Virus record (IMG/VR): IMGVR_UViG_3300049927_000251
Coordinates: 1 to 41,645 of that record
Length of the DNA stretch: 41,645 nucleotides
Strand: one strand, 5' to 3'
DNA from: a virus
Shown here: positions 14,870-22,517 of the stretch, one piece after another
Layout of the letters: every line of letters begins with the position of its first letter
Position numbering within the stretch: the first letter of the stretch is position 1
Translations under genes and position numbers: made by a program
The notes under the pieces: model-generated
Seen by the model: the letters and a program-made list of their open reading frames with translations, nothing else
What the model was told of the DNA's origin: nothing
Databases searched by the model: none

Positions 14870-15466
14870 ATGAAAACGCTTCGCAACCTGAGTGCGATGC
14901 CGATCGCGCAGAAAGCCTTCTGGGCTCTCCTGCTCGTCGCCGTCGCCCTCTTGATCCCTCATCAGGCCTCTCAGGCGCTCGGCATGCTCGGTATGGGCGT
15001 GGCTGGGATGATCATGAGCGTGCGCGATGAGTTCTGCTCGAAGACCGCGCTGTGGACGGCGGGCACCGGTCTGGCGCTTGTTGGTAACGTGATCGACAGC
15101 TCCGTTGTCCGAGATCTGGGCTCGGGGCGGCCGGTCTACCTAGTGATCCTCGTCGACACTGCTGTTACGTCGGCGGGTGCAGCGACGGTCGAATTCGACC
15201 TCGTGTCCGATGCTCAGGCCGCGATCGCGGTCGACGGCTCGGCCAGCGTGCACTTCAAGAGCACGGCCTTCCCGAAGGCGTCGCTCATCGCTGGGTTCGC
15301 GGCCGTAGTCGTCGCGCTCCCGTTCAACGGTGGCGTGCCCTACGAGCAGTTCCTCGGAATCCTGCAGAACGTGGGAACCGCCGCTTTGACCGCGGGCAAG
15401 ATCAACGCCTTCCTGACGCTGGATCCCACGGCGTACCAGGCGTACCCGAACGAGCCGAACGAGTAA
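14870..15466 (+). CDS. Bbp16-type capsid cement protein with hydrophobic leader
   Basis: This 198-residue protein matches the Bbp16 family of capsid-stabilising proteins from residue 50 on: Val-Arg-Asp-Glu-Phe-Cys, Val-Ile-Asp-Ser...Arg-Asp-Leu-Gly-Ser-Gly-Arg-Pro-Val-Tyr, Asp-Thr-Ala-Val-Thr-Ser-Ala-Gly, and a C-terminal Phe-Leu-Thr-Leu-Asp-Pro. Ahead of it are 49 extra residues: a basic start, then Phe-Trp-Ala-Leu-Leu-Leu-Val-Ala-Val-Ala-Leu-Leu-Ile-Pro (17-30), then Gly/Met-rich residues. As in the capsid protein upstream this looks like a signal or anchor sequence, but the two leaders are not obviously homologous. It probably binds the outside of the capsid at inter-capsomer sites, as in BPP-1. 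Confidence 0.85.
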   Translation: MKTLRNLSAMPIAQKAFWALLLVAVALLIPHQASQALGMLGMGVAGMIMSVRDEFCSKTALWTAGTGLALVGNVIDSSVVRDLGSGRPVYLVILVDTAVTSAGAATVEFDLVSDAQAAIAVDGSASVHFKSTAFPKASLIAGFAAVVVALPFNGGVPYEQFLGILQNVGTAALTAGKINAFLTLDPTAYQAYPNEPNE

Positions 15467-15482
15467 TCGGTTCCGCAGAGGG

Positions 15483-15550
15483 ACACCCGCTTTCGAGCGG
15501 GTGTTAATGCGCGAGATCCCGGTCCCAACGCCGGGCGCAATCACCTTTTT
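15483..15550 (+). terminator. Two hairpins after the cement gene
   Basis: ACACCCGC (15483-15490) and GCGGGTGT (15497-15504) form a perfect 8-bp stem with a 6-base loop but without a T-run. A second stem CCCGG (15518-15522) and CCGGG (15531-15535) is followed by TTTTT at 15546-15550. Together they may partly terminate transcription or stabilise the capsid/cement mRNA. The next gene begins at 15565. Confidence 0.45.
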
Positions 15551-15564
15551 CACCCGAGAGAGAA

Positions 15565-15816
15565 ATGCCAGCAGCACCGAAGGATAAGACGCCGAAGAAA
15601 CCCGAGCGGAAGACTGTGCAGGTCCGCGCAACCAAGCTCGGGTTCTACGGGCACATGCTGAGACCCGCCGGCACCGTGTTCAACATCCGGATCGCCGCCG
15701 GCGAGAAGTTTCCCTCCTGGTGCGAGGAGCTCGGCGCTGGCGCTGAAGCCGCGGACGAAACCAAGTCGGACGCGAGCGACGAGTCGAAGGGCTCGAGCTC
15801 CGACGACGTCATCTAA
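15565..15816 (+). CDS. Small head-region protein
   Basis: This 83-residue protein has a Lys/Pro-rich start, a core Val-Arg-Ala-Thr-Lys-Leu-Gly-Phe-Tyr-Gly-His...Gly-Thr-Val-Phe-Asn-Ile ending in Phe-Pro-Ser-Trp-Cys-Glu-Glu, and an acidic Ser/Asp tail. The core is a recurring signature of a small uncharacterised protein found next to capsid genes in many tailed phages. It could be a minor head or head-tail joining component; no function is established. A GAGAGAG stretch precedes the ATG. Confidence 0.65.
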   Translation: MPAAPKDKTPKKPERKTVQVRATKLGFYGHMLRPAGTVFNIRIAAGEKFPSWCEELGAGAEAADETKSDASDESKGSSSDDVI

Positions 15817-15829
15817 GGAGAGCTGAGCG

Positions 15830-16093
15830 ATGCAGGGAACTACGGATCCATACGCCGGCTCGGGCAATGAGCCCGCCCGCGAGATGTTCACGGTCGTTCC
15901 GAGCGACGGCGTCGCGCTCGCCAAGATCCCGCGCGGCCTCTACGTCGGCGGTCTCGGCGACGTGACCGTGAAAGACCAGGCCGGAACGTCGGTCGTGTTC
16001 AAGGCGGTGCCAGTCGGAACGGTGCTGCCGATCTGCCCCAGCTTCATCATGGCGACGGGGACCACGGCGACGCTCATGATCGGGCTCGTCTGA
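15830..16093 (+). CDS. Small structural protein, spike-base-like
   Basis: This 87-residue protein contains the block Arg-Gly-Leu-Tyr-Val-Gly...Gly-Asp-Val-Thr-Val...Val-Phe-Lys-Ala-Val-Pro-Val-Gly-Thr-Val-Leu-Pro-Ile and Ala-Thr-Gly-Thr-Thr-Ala. The same pattern is seen in short beta-rich proteins of phages and gene transfer agents annotated as spike-base proteins. The assignment is by remembered similarity. It has a GGAGAGC ribosome-binding site (15817-15823). Its stop overlaps a short ATG reading frame. Confidence 0.6.
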   Translation: MQGTTDPYAGSGNEPAREMFTVVPSDGVALAKIPRGLYVGGLGDVTVKDQAGTSVVFKAVPVGTVLPICPSFIMATGTTATLMIGLV

Positions 16094-16146
16094 TGTTCAT
16101 CGGAATCGGCACTCACATCGGTCGCCGGCGGCTAGCTCGTGCCTAA
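16093..16146 (+). other. Possible 17-codon ORF bridging two virion genes
   Basis: An ATG overlaps the preceding stop (TGATG) and opens a 17-codon frame beginning Met-Phe-Ile-Gly-Ile-Gly and ending just after the GTG start of the next gene. Small proteins starting in a similar way occur at this place in some phages. It may be a remnant of one, or a coupling peptide that carries ribosomes to the weak GTG at 16139. Confidence 0.25.
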
Positions 16147-17170
16147 CGAAGGTCTCAACCGGACCGACGTTCTCCGGATCCTAATCGACAACCTGCTGCT
16201 CGATGGGCAGGGGTTGCCGGTCAAGGTCATCTCGGGTGGCGGTGGTGGAATTGGCGGCGACGCATCCGCGGCCAAGCAGGACATCGGGAACGCTTCCCTG
16301 GCGTCGATCGACGGGAAGGCTCCAGCGTTGGTTGGCGGCCGCGTGCCCGTCGTCTTGCCAGCTGGTGGCGGCGGACTCACAGACACCGAGCTCCGCGCGA
16401 CTCCGGTCCCGGTCTCAGGCCCACTCACCGATGCGCAGCTCCGCGCTCTCGCTGTTGCCATAAGCGCCACATCGCTTCCTCTCCCGACTGGCGCCACAAC
16501 CGAGGCGACGCTTCTCCTGATCAAGGCGGCCGTCGAGACGATCGACAACTTCATCTCCGGCGCGCGTGGTCTCGTCACCGAGGACAACTCCGCCGCGATT
16601 CTGACCAAGCTGGGCGACATCCTCACCGAGCTCGCACAGAAGACAGAGCCGGCGAATGCGCAGCATGTCATTGTCGACTCGGGCGCCGCGCTTACCGATG
16701 CGCAGCTGAGGGCGACGCCGGTTCCGATCAGCGGAAACGTCACGGTCAGCGATGGATCCGGACCGCTAACAGTCGATGGATCGGTCGCGGTCACGAGCTC
16801 GGCACTTCCAACTGGGGCGGCAACCGATGCAGGGCTCGCCGCACTCCTCCTCGAGCTGCAGCAGAAGCTCGAGCCCGCCGACATCGCGACGCTTGCGACC
16901 TCCGCCAAGCAGGACACGGGCAACACGTCGCTTTCATCGCTCGACACGAAAACGCCCGCGCTCGGCCAGGCAGCGATGAGCGCATCGGTTCCCGTCACGA
17001 TCGCCTACGACCAATCGAGCTTCGAGAGCCGCGTAGATCGACGCGCCCAGGAAGATGAGACTCTCGAGCTCGCAGATCTGGGCTCATTCGCGCTTTCCAC
17101 ACGCAGTCGCTACGAACGCGTACCACTCACCGACCGTCGCGGTCGAACCACCAGAGGAAGTATCCGATGA
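16139..17170 (+). CDS. Repeat-containing virion protein
   Basis: This 343-residue protein starts at a GTG with no clear ribosome-binding site, so coupling from upstream translation is likely. It is built from repeats often seen in phage structural proteins: Ala-Lys-Gln-Asp-x-Gly-Asn-x-Ser-Leu at residues about 45 and 257, and Leu-Thr-Asp-x-x-Leu-Arg-Ala-Thr-Pro-Val-Pro at about 80 and 185 with a partial third copy near 96. A poly-Gly stretch sits at 33-40. The final 60 residues are charged and non-repetitive. The protein is probably an elongated tail-tip or head-decoration component; the exact role is unknown. Confidence 0.7.
   Translation: MPNEGLNRTDVLRILIDNLLLDGQGLPVKVISGGGGGIGGDASAAKQDIGNASLASIDGKAPALVGGRVPVVLPAGGGGLTDTELRATPVPVSGPLTDAQLRALAVAISATSLPLPTGATTEATLLLIKAAVETIDNFISGARGLVTEDNSAAILTKLGDILTELAQKTEPANAQHVIVDSGAALTDAQLRATPVPISGNVTVSDGSGPLTVDGSVAVTSSALPTGAATDAGLAALLLELQQKLEPADIATLATSAKQDTGNTSLSSLDTKTPALGQAAMSASVPVTIAYDQSSFESRVDRRAQEDETLELADLGSFALSTRSRYERVPLTDRRGRTTRGSIR
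16265..16963 (+). repeat. Two families of intragenic coding repeats
   Basis: Family A (Ala-Lys-Gln-Asp-x-Gly-Asn-x-Ser-Leu...Pro-Ala-Leu) has copies at 16265-16330 and 16901-16963. Family B (Leu-Thr-Asp-x-x-Leu-Arg-Ala-Thr-Pro-Val-Pro-x-Ser-Gly) has copies at 16376-16420 and 16691-16735, with a truncated copy starting at 16424. Copies are similar in protein and partly in DNA. Confidence 0.7.
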
Positions 17171-17823
17171 TTCTCGAAGGCATTTACAGGCGGTTCTCGG
17201 CCCTCCGCGTTGCGAAGGGTCCGATCGATATGCGTATGACGTTCACCGAAGCGGTCGCGATCGCACAGGTCGAGCCCGAGGGTCACGAGATGACGCGCGC
17301 CGGCCGTCGCTTCTCGATTGGTTGGACCGGTGCTGTACCTACGGGTATCGCGCCCGTCCAGGCGTTCCCGACGACGGCAGCGCAGTGGGTTTTGTGGAAC
17401 GGCGATCTCTCGAAGACCTACAGCCTGACTGCGCTCGGCGCGCTCCTCTTCTCCGGGACGAAAGGGCTCGGCGGCACGCTACTCGCCGCACTATTCAGCA
17501 CGCCTAGCCAGCAGGACTTGGCGCAGCAGGCCGGGGCCTCGGTCGTATCGCATTCCTTAAGCGCGATCGGCTCCAAGGCGGTCGTCAAATCCGGTATCAC
17601 GCTCACCGGCCCTGCGGTCCCGCTCTGGACGCCAGTCGCGGAGGACTTGATCGCAGTCGCCTCGGTCGGACCCGTCATGGCGATGGTCAATCGCATCAAA
17701 GCCGGTCGCCTTCAGATCCCGCCACAGAAGGGACTCGCGTTGGCGGTGCTCGCCCCTGCCGGCACGACGCCGCTCTACCTGCCGCTCGCGGAGTGGATCG
17801 AAGTCGAAACGGACATGGAGTAA
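17167..17823 (+). CDS. Hypothetical virion protein
   Basis: This 218-residue protein is hydrophobic and Ala/Gly/Leu-rich for its length (about residues 95-130 and 145-180), but without clean membrane helices. It begins with Met-Ile-Leu-Glu-Gly-Ile-Tyr-Arg-Arg-Phe-Ser-Ala and ends acidic. Its position between the repeat protein and the staple-type protein, with overlaps on the 5' side, implies a minor structural role. The family is not recognised. Confidence 0.65.
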   Translation: MILEGIYRRFSALRVAKGPIDMRMTFTEAVAIAQVEPEGHEMTRAGRRFSIGWTGAVPTGIAPVQAFPTTAAQWVLWNGDLSKTYSLTALGALLFSGTKGLGGTLLAALFSTPSQQDLAQQAGASVVSHSLSAIGSKAVVKSGITLTGPAVPLWTPVAEDLIAVASVGPVMAMVNRIKAGRLQIPPQKGLALAVLAPAGTTPLYLPLAEWIEVETDME

Positions 17824-17825
17824 CC

Positions 17826-18173
17826 ATGTCACTCGTCAACATGAAGGTTCAGAAGTCCCTCCTGCCCGACGGCACGGCTGGGACGCTAATGGGCGATCAG
17901 CCGGATTATCCCTATGGGCTCCGGATCTCGCTCGAGGACCAGGGCCTAACCGCCCTGGGCGTCAACGATCTCCCGAAGATCGGCGCGGATTTTATGATCA
18001 CGGCCCGCGTCAAAGTCTGCGGAGCGAGCGAGAATCCGTCCGAAGCCGCTGGCCAGGGCCGGCGTCTCGAGCTCCAGATCACCGATCTCGAGCTCCACGA
18101 CGACAAGGAGAAGTCGGACGACACAGTAGCCGGCAGGATCTACACGGCGCCAATCTCGAGCGGCACCAAGTAA
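17826..18173 (+). CDS. Capsid staple-type protein
   Basis: This 115-residue protein starts at the ATG at 17826, two bases after the previous stop. It contains Met-Ser-Leu-Val-Asn-Met-Lys-Val, Tyr-Pro-Tyr-Gly-Leu-Arg-Ile-Ser-Leu, Leu-Gly-Val-Asn-Asp-Leu-Pro-Lys-Ile-Gly, Ile-Thr-Ala-Arg-Val and Leu-Glu-Leu-Gln-Ile-Thr-Asp-Leu. I associate this series with the small proteins annotated as capsid staple in epsilon15-like phages, where they clamp the shell from outside. Its presence with Bbp16- and Bbp17-type proteins supports the same capsid lineage. Confidence 0.7.
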   Translation: MSLVNMKVQKSLLPDGTAGTLMGDQPDYPYGLRISLEDQGLTALGVNDLPKIGADFMITARVKVCGASENPSEAAGQGRRLELQITDLELHDDKEKSDDTVAGRIYTAPISSGTK

Positions 18174-18176
18174 GCC

Positions 18177-18794
18177 ATGAGCTCCGAAGCAGACATCTGC
18201 AATCAGGCGCTCTCGCACCTGGCGGTCTCGACCGAGATCCAGGACTTGGCGATCGAGAAGTCGAAGGAAGCACAGGCGTGCCGGCGGTTCTATGCGCCGG
18301 CCAGGGACGAGGTGCTCCGCGCATTCGCGTGGCCCAAGCAAACGGTGAAGGAGCTGCTCGCCCTAGTCGACGAGTTCGACTCGGACGAGAACGACTGGGG
18401 ATTCTCCTATCGCTATCCCTCCGATGCGATCACCGTGCGGAAGCTGTTCATCCCGGGCAGCGGCCGCCGACAGTCGTTCCAGACTAAGGTCAAGTATGCG
18501 CTAGGCCGCGACACGACCGGCCAGCTGATCTTCACGGATCTGGAAACGGCCTACGCCGAATACACGTTCAAGGAGACGAATCCGGAGAACTTCGATCCGG
18601 ACTTCTCGAACGCGTTAGCATGGCTCCTCGCTCATAAGATCGGACCGCGCGTCGCCGGCGGCGATCAGTTCAAGCTCGCGAATCGCGCATTCCAGTTTTA
18701 CCAGATCGCGATCGCTGAAGCGCGCGCCAACGCTGTCAACGAAGAACAGCCGGACGAGCCGCCCGAATCTGAATTCATCAGCTGCAGGTCATGA
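18177..18794 (+). CDS. Head-tail adaptor / tail tubular A-like protein
   Basis: This 205-residue protein matches the general pattern of T7 gp11 / P22 gp4-type adaptors that bind under the portal. It opens with Ile-Cys-Asn-Gln-Ala-Leu-Ser-His-Leu (compare Asn-x-Ala-Leu in the family), then Cys-Arg-Arg-Phe-Tyr-x-Pro-Ala-Arg-Asp-Glu-Val-Leu-Arg, Phe-Ala-Trp-Pro, Tyr-Arg-Tyr-Pro-Ser-Asp-Ala and a C-terminal helical part with Ala-Leu-Ala-Trp-Leu-Leu-Ala. The nozzle gene lies one gene downstream, as in T7-like tails. Confidence 0.78.
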   Translation: MSSEADICNQALSHLAVSTEIQDLAIEKSKEAQACRRFYAPARDEVLRAFAWPKQTVKELLALVDEFDSDENDWGFSYRYPSDAITVRKLFIPGSGRRQSFQTKVKYALGRDTTGQLIFTDLETAYAEYTFKETNPENFDPDFSNALAWLLAHKIGPRVAGGDQFKLANRAFQFYQIAIAEARANAVNEEQPDEPPESEFISCRS

Positions 18795-19387
18795 GCGAAG
18801 AGAGAGTCGTCGACCTCCGCTGCTTGGACTGCGGAGGGGAGTTCGCGAGCGCCGATTATCCGGAGATCCTTCGCGGTTGCCCGGGGTGTGGGTCCGACGC
18901 GGTTCCGGCCGACCCGCGGGCTGACGCCGATTGGCTGCTCTCCGAATGGGAATGGAGAGTCATGGCGACTGCGGCGGTCCTATACGCCTACGCGCATAAC
19001 GGCGCAGACGGGATGCAGCGGTGCGCGAAGCGCCTTTGGCTCACCGTCATGGGCTCCGAGCTCCTGCTTCCCGAGCTAGCCGGCGTCTCGGAAGCATACA
19101 TTCGGGAGAGCGAAGAGCATCAGCCAAAAGGCGTTCGCTGTTCTCCTCACGAGATTCGCGTCCTCACGTTCTGGACAAGCGGGCTCGTCAAACCAGTCGG
19201 TGAAGGTCAGACGGCGATCACTGATGCCGACGTCGAGCCGATCCTCACCAAGATCCGACATCAGCAGCGCCGGCCGTTCGCGCTCACGCTCGAGGATGAG
19301 ATCGGAGAGATCCGACAGCAGTTCCCCAATTCAGAAGTCCACGTCGTGTACGGAGCCGACGCCAAGCAGGCGGATGGGGAGTCGTGA
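18791..19387 (+). CDS. Zinc-ribbon virion-region protein
   Basis: This 198-residue protein begins with a zinc ribbon: Cys-x2-Cys at about residues 11-14 and Cys-x2-Cys at about 30-33. A helical middle (Trp-Glu-Trp-Arg-Val-Met-Ala-Thr-Ala-Ala-Val-Leu-Tyr-Ala-Tyr) and a mixed C-terminal half follow. It is encoded between adaptor and nozzle with overlaps on both sides, a position that suggests a tail-assembly function. No family is recognised. Confidence 0.65.
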   Translation: MSEERVVDLRCLDCGGEFASADYPEILRGCPGCGSDAVPADPRADADWLLSEWEWRVMATAAVLYAYAHNGADGMQRCAKRLWLTVMGSELLLPELAGVSEAYIRESEEHQPKGVRCSPHEIRVLTFWTSGLVKPVGEGQTAITDADVEPILTKIRHQQRRPFALTLEDEIGEIRQQFPNSEVHVVYGADAKQADGES

Positions 19388-22300
19388 GCGCGATCGCGCA
19401 GCGGAGTTTTGCCGGGGGCGAGATCGCCCCTGCGCTCTATGCCCGAACGGACATGTCGAAATACGCGACCGGGCTCCGCACGTGTCGCAACATGATGGTC
19501 CAGCGCCAGGGCGGCGTCACGAATCGCTCGGGCACGGAATTCATCGCGGAAGTCAAAGACTCGACCAAAGCCGTCCGACTCATCGAGTTCGTATTCAACA
19601 CGAGCTCGGCGAATACCTACGTCTTGGAGCTGGGCGAGACATACGCGCGCTTCTTCCACAACGGAGCGGCGGTCACGGTGAGCGGAGTCGCTGCCTGGGC
19701 GAACACGACGGCCTACGCGATCGGCGATCTCGTGGCCGACGCCGGGGTGAATTACTACTGCATCTCGGCCCACACTTCAGCGACGGCGGTCGATAAGCCG
19801 GGAAGCGGCTCCAACTGGGGGATCCGCTGGTACGCGCTCACGGGCGCGATCTACGAGATCCCGACGCCTTACCTCGCAGCCGATCTCGCCGGCGTTCGCT
19901 TCGTCCAGTCGGCCGACGTAATCACGCTCTGCCACCCGAGCTATGCGCCGCGTGAGCTCAAGCGTTATGCGGCCACAAAGTGGATCCTCTCGCAGGTCGT
20001 GATCAATCCATCGATCTCGCCGCCGGCGAATCTCGCCAAGTCGGGGGGAACGGTCACCGCGTGGGCCGACACCACGATCTATACGATCGGCGATGTTAGA
20101 AGTTCGGGGGGCGCGAATTACATCTGCGCCGTGTCCCACACGTCGGCGGCCGCGCTCAACACACCGGGCACCGGCACGAACTGGCAGTCGTACTGGTATC
20201 CCGCCGGCGCTCGCTATTGGGTGGTCACCGCGGTCAAGGAAGGAACGCTCGAGGAATCTCTGGTGAGCGTCACCCTGAGCGGAGGCACCAGCTTCCCGAA
20301 CAGACCTTCGCCGATCGTGCTCACCTGGGATGCTGTCGTCGGGGCGATCTACTACAACGTCTATCGATCGACCGACGGAAACATCTTCGGATTCGTTACT
20401 GCGTCCGCCAGCACGACGGTTCTGCTAAGCGACAACGCGTGGACGACGACTTCGAGCACTGCGTCCACTCCAGTCACGGGTATCTGGATCCCTTCTCCTG
20501 GAACTCAGTGCCGAAACGCGCTCGCGGCGATCGGCGCGACCACCAAGCCATACGACGGAAAATTTAACGTCTACTTCAAGATCGCGGTGTCCGGTCCAGG
20601 CAGCGGCTACTACACGCTTGGACGAGTCCGAGTTTACTACAGCAGGAACGGCGAAGCGCGCGTCGACGCTGGGCTCCTGACCTCGGCCACCTACGCCGTC
20701 GGAAGCACTGGCACCGCGACTTACACCGACAGCGGTTCGGTGATTGTGCCCGATAACGGCTACACGACCCTCACGATCGACCTAGTGCCCGAAGTCTACG
20801 GTGGAGGCGGCGTCGCAACCTTCACCGCGGCACTCGATGAAACTCTTGCTGGATTCGACAAGATTGAATGGAACAAGACGGTGCCTGGCTACACGGACGA
20901 TGGCTCGATTCCGCAGAGCTATCTCATTCGCCCGCCGACTCAGGCCGCGCTCTTCGCCGGCGCGGATAAGTACCCGACGGCTGTCGCCTACTATCAGCAG
21001 CGTCGTGGGTTCGCTCAATCGAACAGCGCGCCGGAAACGGTATGGGCCTCGAGGACCGGCTCGCCCAAAAACTTTGCCCTCTCAACTCCGTTGCAAGACG
21101 ATGACTCTGTCAGCTTCAGTCTCGTCGGCCGTCAGGTGAACGCGATCCAGCACATGCTCGACTTGGGCCGGCTTATCCTCTTCACGAGCGGCGAGGAGAA
21201 GATGTGCGAAGGCGATCAGTCGGGGATCCTGAAGCCCGATGCGGTCAATCCGCGAAAACTCTCAGCCAACGGTATCGGCATTCTCCGGCCGCTCGAGCTC
21301 GACGACTCCGCGATTTACGTCCAGGCCCGCGGCAACCTCGTTAGAGACCTGAAGCCGGTCTCGGCCGATTCTTACCAGGGAACAGATCTCACCGTTTTCG
21401 CAGCTCACCTGTTCGAGGGCTATTCGATCGTCGACTGGACGTTCGCGCTCAATCCGCACTCGATCGTCTGGGCCGTGCGTTCGGACGGCACACTCCTGGG
21501 CCTCACCTATCTCCGCGATCACGCGATCTGGGGCTGGCACCGGCACGATACCGACGGGCTGTTCGAGAACGTGTGCGCGGTGCCGGAAGGCATCGAGGAC
21601 CGGGTCTATCTCGTCGCCAAGCGCACGATCAATGGTGTGACCAAGCGTTACATCGAGCGATTCGCCTCGCGGTTATTCACCGACCAGGAGGACGCGGTCT
21701 TCATGGACGCGGCACTTTCCTACGACGGCTGGAACACGGGCGCCACGACGATGACGCTCTCGGGTGGCGTCAACTGGGACGACCAGGAGCTGCTCACGCT
21801 GACGGCCAGCGTCGGCACGTTCGTCGCCGGCGATGTCGGGAACGTCATCATTCTCAAGCTGCTCAACTCGGCCGGCGTCGAGACTGATCGCGTTCGCCTC
21901 ACCATCTCCTCCTATACCTCGGCGACGGTGGTCAGGGGCCACGTCGACAAGATTGTCCCCGCCCTTCTCCGCGCTGTTGCCAAGACTACATGGGCGAAGG
22001 CGGTGAAGAGTGTGTCCGGACTCTCGCACCTCGAGGGGAAGTCGCTCTCGGTGCTCGGCGACGGTTACGTGGTGGCGAGTCCGAACAACGCGGCGTATCC
22101 CGTGGTCACTGTGGCCGCCGGCGTCGTGACGTTGCCCGCGCCCTACGCGGTCATTCGCGCCGGGCTCCCGTTCATCTCCGACGTGGAGACGCTCGATCTC
22201 GATGCGGCCGGCCAGTCGACAATCAAGGACCGAAAGATCCTCGTGAGCCGCGTGGGTCTCTTCATCGAGAAGTCGCGCGGGATCTGGATCGGGATGCCGA

Positions 22301-22515
22301 CCGGGCCGACCGCAGCGGATCCCCTCGCGGGACTTCAGGAATGGAAGGCGAGGTCGGAAGAGAACTACTCGAGCCCGGTCGATGCTCGGACGGAATCGAT
22401 CGAGGTGAACATCGAATCGAACTGGAATTCCAACGGCCGCGTCCTGGTTCGCCAGGTGGATCCGCTGCCGATGACGATCCTCTCTGCCACACCTATCGGG
22501 TATCTGCCCACTTAA
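19384..22515 (+). CDS. Tail nozzle (T7 gp12 / tubular B-like) with inserted surface modules
   Basis: This 1043-residue protein starts at a GTG overlapping the previous stop. The N-terminus (Gln-Arg-Ser-Phe-Ala-Gly-Gly-Glu-Ile-Ala-Pro-Ala-Leu-Tyr-Ala-Arg, then Gly-Gly-Val-Thr-Asn-Arg-Ser-Gly-Thr) and the C-terminal core with Tyr-Gln-Gln-Arg-Arg, Val-Trp-Ala-Ser-Arg-Thr-Gly and Trp-Gly-Trp-His-Arg-His are characteristic of podovirus tail-nozzle proteins. Inserted are two near-identical 42-residue modules at 104-145 and 226-267 resembling chitin/carbohydrate-binding family 5/12 units (Ala-Trp-x-x-Thr-Thr-x-Tyr-x-Ile-Gly-Asp). A fibronectin-III-like stretch follows at about 278-365 (Leu-Thr-Trp-Asp-Ala-Val-Val-Gly-Ala...Tyr-Asn-Val-Tyr-Arg-Ser). 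The inserts probably face outward and add weak sugar binding. Confidence 0.85.
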   Translation: MSAIAQRSFAGGEIAPALYARTDMSKYATGLRTCRNMMVQRQGGVTNRSGTEFIAEVKDSTKAVRLIEFVFNTSSANTYVLELGETYARFFHNGAAVTVSGVAAWANTTAYAIGDLVADAGVNYYCISAHTSATAVDKPGSGSNWGIRWYALTGAIYEIPTPYLAADLAGVRFVQSADVITLCHPSYAPRELKRYAATKWILSQVVINPSISPPANLAKSGGTVTAWADTTIYTIGDVRSSGGANYICAVSHTSAAALNTPGTGTNWQSYWYPAGARYWVVTAVKEGTLEESLVSVTLSGGTSFPNRPSPIVLTWDAVVGAIYYNVYRSTDGNIFGFVTASASTTVLLSDNAWTTTSSTASTPVTGIWIPSPGTQCRNALAAIGATTKPYDGKFNVYFKIAVSGPGSGYYTLGRVRVYYSRNGEARVDAGLLTSATYAVGSTGTATYTDSGSVIVPDNGYTTLTIDLVPEVYGGGGVATFTAALDETLAGFDKIEWNKTVPGYTDDGSIPQSYLIRPPTQAALFAGADKYPTAVAYYQQRRGFAQSNSAPETVWASRTGSPKNFALSTPLQDDDSVSFSLVGRQVNAIQHMLDLGRLILFTSGEEKMCEGDQSGILKPDAVNPRKLSANGIGILRPLELDDSAIYVQARGNLVRDLKPVSADSYQGTDLTVFAAHLFEGYSIVDWTFALNPHSIVWAVRSDGTLLGLTYLRDHAIWGWHRHDTDGLFENVCAVPEGIEDRVYLVAKRTINGVTKRYIERFASRLFTDQEDAVFMDAALSYDGWNTGATTMTLSGGVNWDDQELLTLTASVGTFVAGDVGNVIILKLLNSAGVETDRVRLTISSYTSATVVRGHVDKIVPALLRAVAKTTWAKAVKSVSGLSHLEGKSLSVLGDGYVVASPNNAAYPVVTVAAGVVTLPAPYAVIRAGLPFISDVETLDLDAAGQSTIKDRKILVSRVGLFIEKSRGIWIGMPTGPTAADPLAGLQEWKARSEENYSSPVDARTESIEVNIESNWNSNGRVLVRQVDPLPMTILSATPIGYLPT
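19693..19818 (+). repeat. Carbohydrate-binding-like module, copy 1
   Basis: This 126-base coding repeat runs from Ala-Trp-Ala-Asn-Thr-Thr to Gly-Ser-Asn-Trp. The conserved aromatic and Gly-Asp residues fit a small CBM5/12-type fold. It pairs with copy 2 of identical length at 20059-20184. Confidence 0.65.
20059..20184 (+). repeat. Carbohydrate-binding-like module, copy 2
   Basis: This is the second 126-base copy, running from Ala-Trp-Ala-Asp-Thr-Thr to Gly-Thr-Asn-Trp. It is separated from copy 1 by 240 bases. Equal length and collinear motifs indicate internal duplication. Confidence 0.65.
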
Positions 22516-22517
22516 CT

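Noticed and set aside
6175-17170. Diversity-generating retroelement as in BPP-1
   Set aside because: The head genes resemble BPP-1, so I looked for a reverse transcriptase and template/variable repeats. I found no reverse transcriptase motif in the window and no near-identical repeat in the tailspike or repeat protein that would act as such.
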